25,502 nt of DNA from SIG653 sp045578045. GTDB lineage: Bacteria; Bacillota; Clostridia; Oscillospirales; CAG-382. The translations under genes and the position numbers were made by a program. The DNA lies in assembly GCA_045578045.1 (NCBI GenBank), contig JAZNJM010000016.1, positions 1 through 25,502 on the forward strand, given 5' to 3'. The notes under the pieces were generated by a model that did not search any database, was not told the DNA's origin, and saw only the letters and a list, made by a program, of their open reading frames with translations. Below are positions 5,239-14,413 of this stretch, in pieces. Each line of letters starts with the position of its first letter. Within the stretch, counting starts at the first letter, position 1.

Positions 5239-7470
5239 ATGCTAAAAAAACTTTTAACCAAAGCGATTGCCCTACTGGTTATTGTCTTTGTCTGCTTTGC
5301 GGTGATACCTCCCCCAAACGTTTCAGCCAGCTTTAAAAATGGCGACGTAGTTGCTATTACCGATAGTGTAAGCGGAGCAATATTCCCGGAAGGCAGTCCC
5401 TTAACCGAAGGCGAAGACGTAATAAGGTATTACCTATCTGCTATGGATGCAACCAACTCAGAGAAAACAGCAGACTATTACGCCTGGTGTGCCTCATATG
5501 GGGTTGATACTCCCAAGGCTGGAACAGAATACGTGTTATACGACCACGAAAACGCAGGAATAACAACGTATAACGGCAAAAGGTATAACCTTGTTAATTA
5601 TGACGAGGAAACAAACAGCTATCAGTATTTTGATACAGGTCTGGGAGACTATATTGACTTCAACTGGGCTATTAGCTGTATCAAGGCTGTGGAACATTAT
5701 GCAAAGACAACAGAGCTTTCTGTTGGTTGGCGAATGATAGTTGAGTTAGCTATCCGTCAACAATTCTTTGACGGACTTGCTGATGGAACAATTAACGTTG
5801 AGCCAAATAAAGCTATTTACGGAGAAGGTGTCAGAGCCGCTTTAACGGAGCTTTGTGGAAACGATGAATACAAAAAAGGTTCGGGCGTTGCACAATTCTT
5901 TGACATAGTAAGAAACGTTATAGCTTATGCCGAAGAACACCCTGTAACGTGGACTCCACACACGGAGAAAATTGTAGTAACCGAAGATGAATCAATGCGA
6001 AAATCTTATCACGGAGAATACTTCATTTTCTATCAAGGGGTAATCAACAAAAGCGGTTGTAATATGGAGTTTACCACCTCTCACCCAGAGAGCGTTACGG
6101 CAACCTTTGAAAACAACGTATTAACAGTTAAGATGCCAAGGAAGGATATGGTAAACGACGTTAAATATACGTGGAACGCAACGTTTACCTTACCTGCAGG
6201 TCTTAACTACAATATGATGTATGGAGTACCAAAGGTACAGGATTCAAAAAATCCTGTTCAAAACATTATGGTTTATGAGGTTAACAATAATATTTTGACG
6301 TTGGATATCCCAGGTGATTATACACCCCACGAGGAAGCAGACGTTATCGTTATGAAAACAGACGAAAACGGCACATTTTTGAGTGGTGTTGGATTTACAC
6401 TTTATTCCATTAACGATGATGGAAGTATAAGCGAGCTTTCTCACGAGAGCTTCCCTACAACAATAAAAACAAATGATTTTGGTGTTGCGGAGTGGCAAAA
6501 ACTTAAGCTGGGCAAATACTTCCTTGTGGAGTCTGGAAAACCTCAAGGGTATGCTGATCCAACGTGGAAGCTCCAGACGGTGTATTCAGAGGGTAATGAT
6601 GTAGGCGAAACAAGTTACACGACCGTAGGATCTGTTACAATGTACACATCTGACGGAACAGCAAAGGAGGGTATTATAATCGACCTCTCTACAGGGGGAA
6701 CGTTAGAGGCCAACGTACAAGCTGTAAACGAAAAACTCCCCACGTTGTCGCTTTTAAAGGTGGACAGAAACGGAAATTCCATAGAGAATATGAAATTTTC
6801 CTTATACAAAGAAACAGACGGAAAGTTAAGTTTGATTGATACGTTTTCAACCGATGAAAACGGAAAAATCGACTTTGGAGCTTTGGCAAAAGGAAGTTAC
6901 TTTGTGGTAGAGGAAGGTAACGGAAAGTGGAAGCCATACAAGATTGAGAATTGGAACGTTGTGGGTGTAACAGCTTCAAAATATGCCACGTTAGAGGGTA
7001 AAAGCGGTTGGCACATATCTTTAGACGTTGGAAACAACGGATTGATAGAAGCTGTAAACGATTATCCAGTGAGTATAAAGCTCATAAAGCAAAATTCAAA
7101 TGGTGAACGTTTAAAAGATGCAACGTTTATGCTTGAAGTATCTTCTGACGGTGGAAAGACTTTCGCTGTGATCGCGAGCAAAACAACGTCTGATGACGGC
7201 ACTGTAATCTTTGAAAATCTTGATAGATTTGCATATTACCGCATTACAGAAACAAAAGCACCTGACGGATATTCACTTATGAAAGATCCGATTTTCCAGG
7301 GGAAAATCATCAATGACACGGTAACGTTGACCGTCAACGACAGCCGTATAATGACACTCCCACAAACAGGCGGAAACGGAACGTTTTTTGTAACGTTAGC
7401 CGCCACTATTTTGGGTATATGCTCTTTATGGCTTTTAATTAAAACTAAAAAAGATAAAAAAATATTTTAA
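5239..7470 (+). CDS. Pilus adhesin / tip pilin with SpaA-type domains and LPQTG anchor
   Basis: 743 aa, ATG 5239 after AAAGGAG. A Sec signal (1-30) precedes an N-terminal domain with YAWCASYGVDTP (Cys84) and a later AIRQQFFDG segment. This layout resembles the Cys-Gln thioester adhesin domains of Gram-positive pilus tips, though the partner Gln was not fixed. Three Cna_B/SpaA-like beta domains follow from about residue 365 to 700. They start with Lys-containing strands (VIVMKTDENG, LSLLKVDRNG, IKLIKQNSNG) and hold E-box-like YFLVES, YFVVEE and YRITET, as in isopeptide-stabilised pilins. The C-terminus has LPQTG (707-711), a hydrophobic segment and a basic tail. Followed 21 nt later by the backbone pilin. 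Confidence 0.88.
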   Translation: MLKKLLTKAIALLVIVFVCFAVIPPPNVSASFKNGDVVAITDSVSGAIFPEGSPLTEGEDVIRYYLSAMDATNSEKTADYYAWCASYGVDTPKAGTEYVLYDHENAGITTYNGKRYNLVNYDEETNSYQYFDTGLGDYIDFNWAISCIKAVEHYAKTTELSVGWRMIVELAIRQQFFDGLADGTINVEPNKAIYGEGVRAALTELCGNDEYKKGSGVAQFFDIVRNVIAYAEEHPVTWTPHTEKIVVTEDESMRKSYHGEYFIFYQGVINKSGCNMEFTTSHPESVTATFENNVLTVKMPRKDMVNDVKYTWNATFTLPAGLNYNMMYGVPKVQDSKNPVQNIMVYEVNNNILTLDIPGDYTPHEEADVIVMKTDENGTFLSGVGFTLYSINDDGSISELSHESFPTTIKTNDFGVAEWQKLKLGKYFLVESGKPQGYADPTWKLQTVYSEGNDVGETSYTTVGSVTMYTSDGTAKEGIIIDLSTGGTLEANVQAVNEKLPTLSLLKVDRNGNSIENMKFSLYKETDGKLSLIDTFSTDENGKIDFGALAKGSYFVVEEGNGKWKPYKIENWNVVGVTASKYATLEGKSGWHISLDVGNNGLIEAVNDYPVSIKLIKQNSNGERLKDATFMLEVSSDGGKTFAVIASKTTSDDGTVIFENLDRFAYYRITETKAPDGYSLMKDPIFQGKIINDTVTLTVNDSRIMTLPQTGGNGTFFVTLAATILGICSLWLLIKTKKDKKIF

Positions 7471-7491
7471 TTTAAGAAAGGACTTAAAACT

Positions 7492-9231
7492 ATGAAACAC
7501 ATCACAAAAAAACTAATTTCTTTTCTCTTTGCAGTAATTTTAATAACTGCATTCGCAACGGCAACGTTTGCCTCAGCAGAAGGCTCAACTATCGATTCCA
7601 ACCGCAAAGGCTCTATCACCTTGTTTAAGTATGATATTACTTCTGCTGAACGTGATAATGCCTGGAAAGTAGGAAGCTACGTTTCTACAGGCGTGGCAGA
7701 TCCAGAAGGCGTTGCTCCCCTTTCACCTTATGCCTTGCAAGGTGTTGAATTTACCTACGTTAAGGTAGCTGACCTTGCAACCGTTAAAGAAAACGGAGTT
7801 ATTCAAATGGGATACGTAGGACTTGACGATGCTCTTCTTGGTATTCTTGGAATGAGCAAAGAGGCGGCTTACGGCGCAGATGAAATTCAATCCGCACTTT
7901 CTGCTTCTCTTATGAGCAACAAAAACGAAACCAAAAATGCTCTTGAAGAATATGCAAAAGCAAATGGAACAGCAATGGCAGAAACAGATACAACAGGCAA
8001 AACATCTGCATCTGAGCTTCCTTTAGGCTTGTACTTATTGGTAGAAACTCTCGTTCCTGAAAACGTTGTTTCAACAACGTCTCCTTTCCTTCTCTCTTTG
8101 CCTATGACTTCCGTTGATGGCGAGGGCTGGAATTATGATATAACCGTTTATCCTAAAAATGAAACAGGTATGCCTACGTTGGAAAAAACAGTAAGAGAAT
8201 CTGCAAACAGTACAGGCAAAACAGAAGATTATGCACACACCGCTACAGCCTCCGTTGGAGACGTGTTGGAGTACCGTATTAAATCAGATTTGCCCGCCAT
8301 TTCTTCCGCTGCAACTTACCTTACAACATATACCTTTGCTGATACAATTTCGGAAGGGATTACTTATAACAAAAATAACGTTGTTATCTGCATATTAAAC
8401 GGTGAAACTCCTGTTACCGCTTGGACTAAAACAAGCGGAATGTTCACCGTTACTTATGAAAATGATAACACTATGACTATTGAAATGACAGCTTCAGGTC
8501 TTGATGCTATCAACAAGAATTATAGCGAACATACGTTAGAAATTTACTATACCGCAACACTTAATGATGAAGCTATCCTTGGTAACGTTGGAAACGACAA
8601 CGAGGTTATATTAACTTGGAAACGTACAAATGAGGCGTATTTTGATACGCTTAACGATTGTTGCCACGTTTTCAGCTATGGTATAAATATTACTAAAGAA
8701 TTCAGCGACAGCAAAGGAAACTTTGCAGAGGTTGAATTTATCGTTAAAAACGAAACGGACAACTACTTTGTAGTTGCGGAAAACATAGACGGAGTATGGA
8801 GTGTTACAGGCTTTGTTGCTGACAAAGAATCCGCAACGCATTTCATTCCAAGCTCAAACGGTATTATCACCATAAAGGGCGTTGAAAATGACACCTACAT
8901 TGTTAACGAGGTTAAAACGGACAAGGATTATACAACTCTTAAAGAGGATATAACCGTTGTTATTTCAGCAAGTGAACGAGAGGAAGTTTGCAACGTTTGC
9001 ACTTCTAAGCTCACGACCGCAACAGCAACAGTTAACGGTGAAAACAGCCAGATGTTATCTGACGGTGAATCTGTAAACGCATACGTTGCGTTTAAAGTTG
9101 TCAACAACAAGGGCATCCCTATTCCTGAAACAGGCGACAGCGGCACTTGGTTTATGACCATTATAGGAATTATGGGAATTGCCGCCGCAGTAATCGTGCT
9201 TTTCAGCTCTCGCAAGAAAGCAACAAACTAA
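7492..9231 (+). CDS. Major (backbone) pilin, isopeptide-forming SpaA/SpaH type
   Basis: 579 aa with a Sec signal ending around FASAE (30). The first domain contains GSITLFKYD and the E-box-like LLVETLVPE. WNYDITVYPKNETG carries the pilin motif YPKN (220-223); Lys222 is the expected nucleophile by which a class C sortase joins subunits. Further Cna_B-like domains follow (LEKTVRES; YIVNEVKT near the C-terminus). The cell-wall sorting signal is IPETG (544-548), then a hydrophobic helix and RKK tail. Gene order adhesin, backbone, sortase C is the standard one for covalent pili. The ribosome site AGAAAGGAC is close to consensus. Confidence 0.92.
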   Translation: MKHITKKLISFLFAVILITAFATATFASAEGSTIDSNRKGSITLFKYDITSAERDNAWKVGSYVSTGVADPEGVAPLSPYALQGVEFTYVKVADLATVKENGVIQMGYVGLDDALLGILGMSKEAAYGADEIQSALSASLMSNKNETKNALEEYAKANGTAMAETDTTGKTSASELPLGLYLLVETLVPENVVSTTSPFLLSLPMTSVDGEGWNYDITVYPKNETGMPTLEKTVRESANSTGKTEDYAHTATASVGDVLEYRIKSDLPAISSAATYLTTYTFADTISEGITYNKNNVVICILNGETPVTAWTKTSGMFTVTYENDNTMTIEMTASGLDAINKNYSEHTLEIYYTATLNDEAILGNVGNDNEVILTWKRTNEAYFDTLNDCCHVFSYGINITKEFSDSKGNFAEVEFIVKNETDNYFVVAENIDGVWSVTGFVADKESATHFIPSSNGIITIKGVENDTYIVNEVKTDKDYTTLKEDITVVISASEREEVCNVCTSKLTTATATVNGENSQMLSDGESVNAYVAFKVVNNKGIPIPETGDSGTWFMTIIGIMGIAAAVIVLFSSRKKATN

Positions 9232-9255
9232 ACACTAACTGAAAGGATAGCTGTC

Positions 9256-10131
9256 ATGAAAAACAGAATTAAGATTATTGCAGCAGTAATAGTATTAGTT
9301 TGTTCGTTAGCTGTGGCAGTCTATCCTGTCATCAGTAACTATTATAACAGGAAGCAAAACAACGTCATTATAACGGAGACAAGCACACTATTAGAAAACA
9401 CCGTTTCCACCGAGATTGAAGCGGAAAGGAACAGAGCAAAAGAGTATAACAAGACACTTTTGCCAACTGCTGAAAGAATATCCACCATAGAGGAATACGA
9501 AAGAATACTTAACCTCGGCGGAAACGGAATAATGGGTGTGCTTAATATCCCTTGTATAGACGTTAGTTTACCAATTTTTCACGGAACAGGAACAGATGCC
9601 TTAGAAAAAGGAGTGGGCCACGTGTATAGAACGTCTCTCCCTGTGGGAGACGTTGGAACTCACTCCGTGTTATCTGCACATAGCGGAATGGCTGACAAAC
9701 GTTTATTTACTGATTTGGACAAGCTTGTTATAGGCGACGTGTTCACCGTTTCCGTTTTAGGCGAAAAGCTATATTACAAGGTAAACCAAATAAAAATCGT
9801 ATTACCGCACGTTACGGAAGATTTGGCAATACAGCAAGGCAAAGACTACGTAACGTTGATAACTTGCACACCTTATGCTGTCAATACTCACCGTTTGCTT
9901 GTGCGGGGAGAACGGTTTTATCCCACAGAGGAAGAAACGGAAGAATATTCAAACACCAATACGAAATCATCAACGTGGGTACAGCAATACGCAAAGGGCA
10001 TATTGACAGGCATTTTGTGTGCAGGAATACTTATTTTAACATATATGTTAATAAAAAAATATAAATCAAGGAGATTAAAAAATGTTGAATTTACTTTTGG
10101 CGAAAATAACACCAATAATGTTGGCTCTTAA
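9256..10131 (+). CDS. Class C sortase (pilus polymerase)
   Basis: 291 aa. It joins pilin subunits by transpeptidation at the IPETG/LPQTG threonine to the YPKN lysine. It has an N-terminal membrane segment (5-28), the catalytic triad His142 (SAHSG), Cys204 (TLITCTPY) and Arg213 (NTHRLLVRG), and a C-terminal membrane helix (about 247-266). All of these are typical of class C. The usual DPW/DPF lid motif after the YNxxL helix was not found (AKEYNKTLLPTAER), so the lid may be altered. It starts 24 nt after the backbone pilin and overlaps the next gene by 50 nt, which ties the pilus and T4SS genes into one transcript. Confidence 0.92.
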   Translation: MKNRIKIIAAVIVLVCSLAVAVYPVISNYYNRKQNNVIITETSTLLENTVSTEIEAERNRAKEYNKTLLPTAERISTIEEYERILNLGGNGIMGVLNIPCIDVSLPIFHGTGTDALEKGVGHVYRTSLPVGDVGTHSVLSAHSGMADKRLFTDLDKLVIGDVFTVSVLGEKLYYKVNQIKIVLPHVTEDLAIQQGKDYVTLITCTPYAVNTHRLLVRGERFYPTEEETEEYSNTNTKSSTWVQQYAKGILTGILCAGILILTYMLIKKYKSRRLKNVEFTFGENNTNNVGS

Positions 10132-10351
10132 CTATCAGGCAATAGACGAAAATGCAATATTAACGGCTATAGTAAATTGGATTTGTGCTGTAATCGCAAT
10201 AATAGGAATTGTATACGGTGGTTGGGAACTGTTTCAAGGATTTTTGGATGATTCTTCCAGCAGACGAAAACAAGCAGTAACCTATATTGTTGTTGGTTGC
10301 AGTATAGCGGGTGTTATATACGGAATAATGCAAATGATTTTGACAACGTAA
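10082..10351 (+). CDS. VirB2-like small membrane protein of the T4SS
   Basis: 89 aa with two membrane helices (about 28-50 and 63-86) joined by a short charged loop (DDSSSRRKQ). This is the shape of VirB2/TrbC pilin-like and Maff2-type proteins in clostridial conjugative elements. The start is ATG 10082 with AAGGAG at 10068-10073, inside the sortase 3' end, so translation is coupled. Its place just before a VirB6-like and a VirB3-like gene supports the call. Sequence similarity alone would be weak at this size. Confidence 0.7.
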   Translation: MLNLLLAKITPIMLALNYQAIDENAILTAIVNWICAVIAIIGIVYGGWELFQGFLDDSSSRRKQAVTYIVVGCSIAGVIYGIMQMILTT

Positions 10352-10366
10352 AAACAGGAGGCAAAA

Positions 10367-11749
10367 ATGAAACGCGTACTATTGATATTAGTTGCGTTGG
10401 TGTTTCTTCTGCATGTCGGCACGATTAGTGCCGACGCAGAAGAAGAGCAAAGAACGTTTAATATAATTTATACGTGTAGCTTAAAGGAGTCTTCAATTAC
10501 TTATAACGAGATTAAGAAGCAAATTCCTTCTTTGACATCAATATCAGAGATATACGGAAGCTGTAGAGTAAAGGTTATCACAAGCTATGAAACGTTGGAA
10601 ATACCTTTATCATACAAGGAAAATAAAGGTTATGCCACAATAAAGGTATCTTTTCCATTGAGCGTAGAAAAGGATACGATAAGTTTAACTTTTATTTCGG
10701 CTGTAGAGGATGGAATAGTAGTTTTTTCAGAACCAACGAATCGGGTTAGCTTTACAAATACCTCCTCTGAAATCTCCGCCTCCCAAACGTTAGATTGGTC
10801 TGAAGGAATGATTAAGCTATTTGAGAGCGAGGACTCGAAAAACTTTTTTGAAGAAGCCTTCAATAAGCTATCGGAATCGATTATTGAAGGTATACAGAAA
10901 ATATTCTCTGCTAACGATAGCTCGGATTTTGTTACCAAAATTGAGGCGATATTCAATAGCTTCAAGGTGTTTTCAGTATCAACAAATTTTTTGTTGTCTG
11001 ATGATGTTTTAGGAGCAGAAGAAACAGGAAGCATTATACAAAAGATATACGACCTGGTATATCCAACAGCATTTTTGCTGATGTGTATTATTTGGCTTTT
11101 TTCCATTGCGAAATCCTGTGTCAGCACGGATTTATGGAACAAGGAGAGTTTTGTCAAGCCTTTAATTAGGCTTGTATGGAGTGTCGGAATAATGACCGTT
11201 TCAATGCCGCTTTTAGAGCTTATATTTACCGTGTTTCATAGACTTGCACTTGAAGCGGCTACAGCGACAGGTCTGGAAATGCTTGGAAACGGTGGATTTT
11301 TGGAGAGTATAATTGACGATTTAGCAGATTGTGTGGACCTTACCCCCATTTTCGGAAAAGTCAACACGATGAAGAACGTACTGAATCTTGTTGCACATAA
11401 TGCACCAACATTTTTACTTAACATTATATTCGGACTAATACTATACGTCATTATTTCAATCAGATATATCAAACTTGCCACGTTACAATGTATATCTCCT
11501 TTCTTTTTCGCTTGTGCAGGAAGTGAAAAAGCAGACAGGTATTTACATTCCTTTTTGAAGGAATACATTATACTTGCTGCTCAAATATTCATAGCGATTA
11601 TAATGTATGCCTTTATATCCATACTAAACGATGCTATGAAAGGAGCATATATAGGCTCACTCTCTACAGCAATATCCGTTCTTGTGTATTTAGCAGGGAT
11701 GATTTGTGTTTGCGGTAGCGGAAAATTCCTTCGCAATCTATTCAACTAA
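10367..11749 (+). CDS. VirB6/TrbL-like polytopic T4SS protein with an N-terminal extracellular domain
   Basis: 460 aa. It starts with a signal-like segment (1-25, ending SADAEE), then a hydrophilic region of about 190 residues likely outside the cell. After that come about six membrane helices (from about 222: VYPTAFLLMCIIWLFSI; later LLNIIFGLILYVIISI, YIILAAQIFIAIIMYAFI, AISVLVYLAGMICVC). The polytopic half with a central loop is what VirB6/TrbL channel proteins look like. The soluble N-terminal domain is less usual and could contact the wall or pilus. AGGAGG precedes ATG 10367, and the next gene starts 8-11 nt after the stop. Confidence 0.75.
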   Translation: MKRVLLILVALVFLLHVGTISADAEEEQRTFNIIYTCSLKESSITYNEIKKQIPSLTSISEIYGSCRVKVITSYETLEIPLSYKENKGYATIKVSFPLSVEKDTISLTFISAVEDGIVVFSEPTNRVSFTNTSSEISASQTLDWSEGMIKLFESEDSKNFFEEAFNKLSESIIEGIQKIFSANDSSDFVTKIEAIFNSFKVFSVSTNFLLSDDVLGAEETGSIIQKIYDLVYPTAFLLMCIIWLFSIAKSCVSTDLWNKESFVKPLIRLVWSVGIMTVSMPLLELIFTVFHRLALEAATATGLEMLGNGGFLESIIDDLADCVDLTPIFGKVNTMKNVLNLVAHNAPTFLLNIIFGLILYVIISIRYIKLATLQCISPFFFACAGSEKADRYLHSFLKEYIILAAQIFIAIIMYAFISILNDAMKGAYIGSLSTAISVLVYLAGMICVCGSGKFLRNLFN

Positions 11750-11760
11750 AGGAGGAAATG

Positions 11761-12090
11761 ATGAAAGTTAAGATAACAGGAAACATAAGCAACTACGAGC
11801 AAAAGACGGTTGGGTTTTTCACAACAAGACAACTGATATTTTCTATAGTCGGACTAATAATAGGGATTATATCGTTCTTTTTGATGGGGCACATGTTACC
11901 CACAATATTTTCAACGTTATTAGCCGCAATCGTAGGATTTTTTGTGGCAGCGTTGGGAATATTGGAGTATGGCGGACTTCGCCTGTCAGAGCTTGTATTG
12001 CGAGTATTAAAACTTGCCGCAGGGCGAGGGAAACGAATGTATAAAACAGATGAAATATATATGGAGGCAGAAGATGAGCAAAAAAGATAA
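11761..12090 (+). CDS. PrgI/VirB3-like membrane protein
   Basis: About 109 aa with two membrane helices (about 27-45 and 50-68) and a basic C-terminal tail. The start VKITGNISNYEQKTVGFFTTRQLIF matches the PrgI family, the VirB3-like inner-membrane component encoded just before VirB4 in Gram-positive T4SSs. There are two adjacent ATGs (11758 and 11761); 11761 gives 5-nt spacing from AAGGAGG (11749-11755), against 2 nt. The 3' end overlaps the VirB4 start by 17 nt. Confidence 0.88.
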   Translation: MKVKITGNISNYEQKTVGFFTTRQLIFSIVGLIIGIISFFLMGHMLPTIFSTLLAAIVGFFVAALGILEYGGLRLSELVLRVLKLAAGRGKRMYKTDEIYMEAEDEQKR

Positions 12091-14413
12091 GCAAAACGTG
12101 GAATATCAAAACAAAGGCAAAAAAACTGCTCAAGGCTCTTTGCCTTTCGAGGCAATATTGAAAGACGGATTCATACAGCTTGACAAAAGCACGTACACCA
12201 TTCTCTGCAGATTTGAAAATGCACCGTATCTTTCTCAGACAGAATCGGAGCAGAATAGCCTATACGAAAAATACATATCTACGTTAAACGGACTTTCCCC
12301 TCAAATTAAGTATCAAGAGATTATCTACAGTCAAAAGGTTGACACAGAACAAATGGAATCTCTTATAGTGCCTGACTGTGAAGGAAAAAACGAATATTCA
12401 AGGGATTACGCCAGAGTACAGAAAGAGTTTGCAAGACAAATAACAGCAACGGTTACAAAAAAGGTGTATCTGTTGGCATTATCATACACAGTAACAAGTA
12501 AGCTGGATAACCCATTTAACATATTAACTAAAGCTGTCGCTTTTTTAAGCTCCAAATTTCAAGCGATGGGAAGCAATTTAACTCAACTGCTACCTGAAGA
12601 AATGGTTACAGTTTTACACGAGCTATATAACCCATATTCTTCTGCAAAGCCGTCATTAAAAGACAGAGTTTCAATCAAAGATATTATAACCCCTGGAGAT
12701 ATGGAGTTCAAGGTGAAGCAGATCCGCCTTGGAGATGCATATATGAAAACGTATATAGCCTGGAGCTTCGGCGGTACGTTGGACGATGCTTTCATAACAG
12801 ATCTGTTGCAAAATGAATGCCGTGTTATCGTCAGTAAGCACGTTGAGCATCTTCCAAAGGACAGAGCCATAGAGCAAACAAAGAAACGTCTACAATCGCT
12901 CGAATCAGACAGGCAGGACCGCCTGAGACGAAACAAGGGAAGCGGAGAGACGTATATTCCCCTTGAGCTTGAATCCAATATAGCAAACTGTAGAGAGCTT
13001 ATAGAACAGCTATCAAAGAACGAGGACTTATACAGAGTTACAGTTGTTATGGGTGTGCTCGGAAGAACGGAAGAAGAGCTTGAAGAAGCGGCTACCCTTA
13101 TTACCAACAAAGCATCAGAACATTACGTTACAATAAAACCGTTGATACTTCAGCAAGAGGAAGCATTAAACAGCCTTATGCCTTATGGTAGAAGCTACGT
13201 TAAGTCAAACACGTTACTTTTATCAAGAGAGGTTGGAATAATGATACCTTTTTCATATCCAACGTTCCTTGATAAAGACGGTATCTATTATGGAAAGAAC
13301 GTAAAAACAGGAGAGCCAGTTGTTATTAACCGTAAGAACGATAAAAACTCCAACGGATTTATATTCGGTAAATCAGGAGGCGGAAAGAGCTTCTATGCTA
13401 AATTAGAAATAAGTGCCATTATGTGTATGCCTTGGCTTGAATCAGACAACGTTATCGTTGTTGATCCTGACGGAGAATTTTCAGGATTAGCCATAGAGAA
13501 CGCAGAAAACAGCGAAATAATACGGTTATCATCGTTCAGCGAAAACGTTATTAACCCATTCCACGTATCTGATTACGATTTCAAAGCATACGGAGACGAA
13601 GCAATCAACCATCGTGTGCATTATATTTTGTCCTTCATTTCATCATTAAAGGGCAACGAGCTTACTGCCATAGAAAAAACCGTGGCGGACAGAGCTGCCA
13701 CGTTGTGCTACACAAGATACGTTAAGGGCGGAAAAAAAGATATGCCCACATTACAAACCTTTGATGAAGCCTTATCAGAGATGGAAGAAGCGGAAGCAAA
13801 AACGTTACGTTTATATATTGAACGTTATTTGAAAGGCTCGGTAAAGCTCTTTTCGGGCAAAACAAACGTTGCTCTTAATAAAAAGCTGACTGTGTTTGAT
13901 TTAACGTTGTTGGGCAACGAAATTAAAAATACAGGTATGTTAGCTTTACTTTCTCTTATCTGGGATAGGGTTTTGGAGAACAACAGCAAAGGCGAGTGGA
14001 CTTGGATATATTTCGATGAGTTGCACAGATATTACCGAAAAGAAAACAGTCTGGCAGCGACAGAAATAGAAAGGCTTTATGCAGAAATAAGAAAACACGG
14101 TGGGATTATTACATCTATGACACAGCATCCCGCCGGGGTTCTTGCATCTCCTACAGCTTCAGCAATGCTCACAAACAGTCAGTTCGTTGTAATGTTCGAG
14201 CAGGACGATACTAACATAGAAGCTATGGCAGAACGCTTAAAACTTAATGCCGAACAACGTCGGTTACTTGTATCAAGTGATACAGGGGAAGCTGTGCTTC
14301 GTGCTCACAACTCAACGTTATCAGTTAAACTTAAATATCCGAGAGAAAACAAAGTATATGACACTATAACCACAGATTTCAAAGACAAAATTGCGGTGAA
14401 AAACAGTCTATGA
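12074..14413 (+). CDS. VirB4-family conjugation ATPase
   Basis: 779 aa, the energising ATPase of the T4SS. It has an N-terminal VirB4/TraE domain, Walker A FGKSGGGKS (431-439), VDPDGEFSGL at about 463-472, and Walker B WIYFDELHRYY (644-654). A C-terminal TSMTQHP stretch is typical of the family. ATG 12074 is chosen because GGAGG at 12063-12067 is 6 nt away; the frame extends 20 codons upstream without a ribosome site. The gene overlaps PrgI by 17 nt and shares ATGA with the VirD4 gene, so stoichiometry is probably set by translational coupling. No membrane helix is seen, as expected for VirB4 when VirB3 is separate. Confidence 0.95.
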   Translation: MSKKDKQNVEYQNKGKKTAQGSLPFEAILKDGFIQLDKSTYTILCRFENAPYLSQTESEQNSLYEKYISTLNGLSPQIKYQEIIYSQKVDTEQMESLIVPDCEGKNEYSRDYARVQKEFARQITATVTKKVYLLALSYTVTSKLDNPFNILTKAVAFLSSKFQAMGSNLTQLLPEEMVTVLHELYNPYSSAKPSLKDRVSIKDIITPGDMEFKVKQIRLGDAYMKTYIAWSFGGTLDDAFITDLLQNECRVIVSKHVEHLPKDRAIEQTKKRLQSLESDRQDRLRRNKGSGETYIPLELESNIANCRELIEQLSKNEDLYRVTVVMGVLGRTEEELEEAATLITNKASEHYVTIKPLILQQEEALNSLMPYGRSYVKSNTLLLSREVGIMIPFSYPTFLDKDGIYYGKNVKTGEPVVINRKNDKNSNGFIFGKSGGGKSFYAKLEISAIMCMPWLESDNVIVVDPDGEFSGLAIENAENSEIIRLSSFSENVINPFHVSDYDFKAYGDEAINHRVHYILSFISSLKGNELTAIEKTVADRAATLCYTRYVKGGKKDMPTLQTFDEALSEMEEAEAKTLRLYIERYLKGSVKLFSGKTNVALNKKLTVFDLTLLGNEIKNTGMLALLSLIWDRVLENNSKGEWTWIYFDELHRYYRKENSLAATEIERLYAEIRKHGGIITSMTQHPAGVLASPTASAMLTNSQFVVMFEQDDTNIEAMAERLKLNAEQRRLLVSSDTGEAVLRAHNSTLSVKLKYPRENKVYDTITTDFKDKIAVKNSL

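Noticed and set aside
12583..13110. Minus-strand frame of 175 codons within virB4
   Set aside because: Shadow of a clearly conserved VirB4 gene; no ribosome site and biased Ser/Cys composition.
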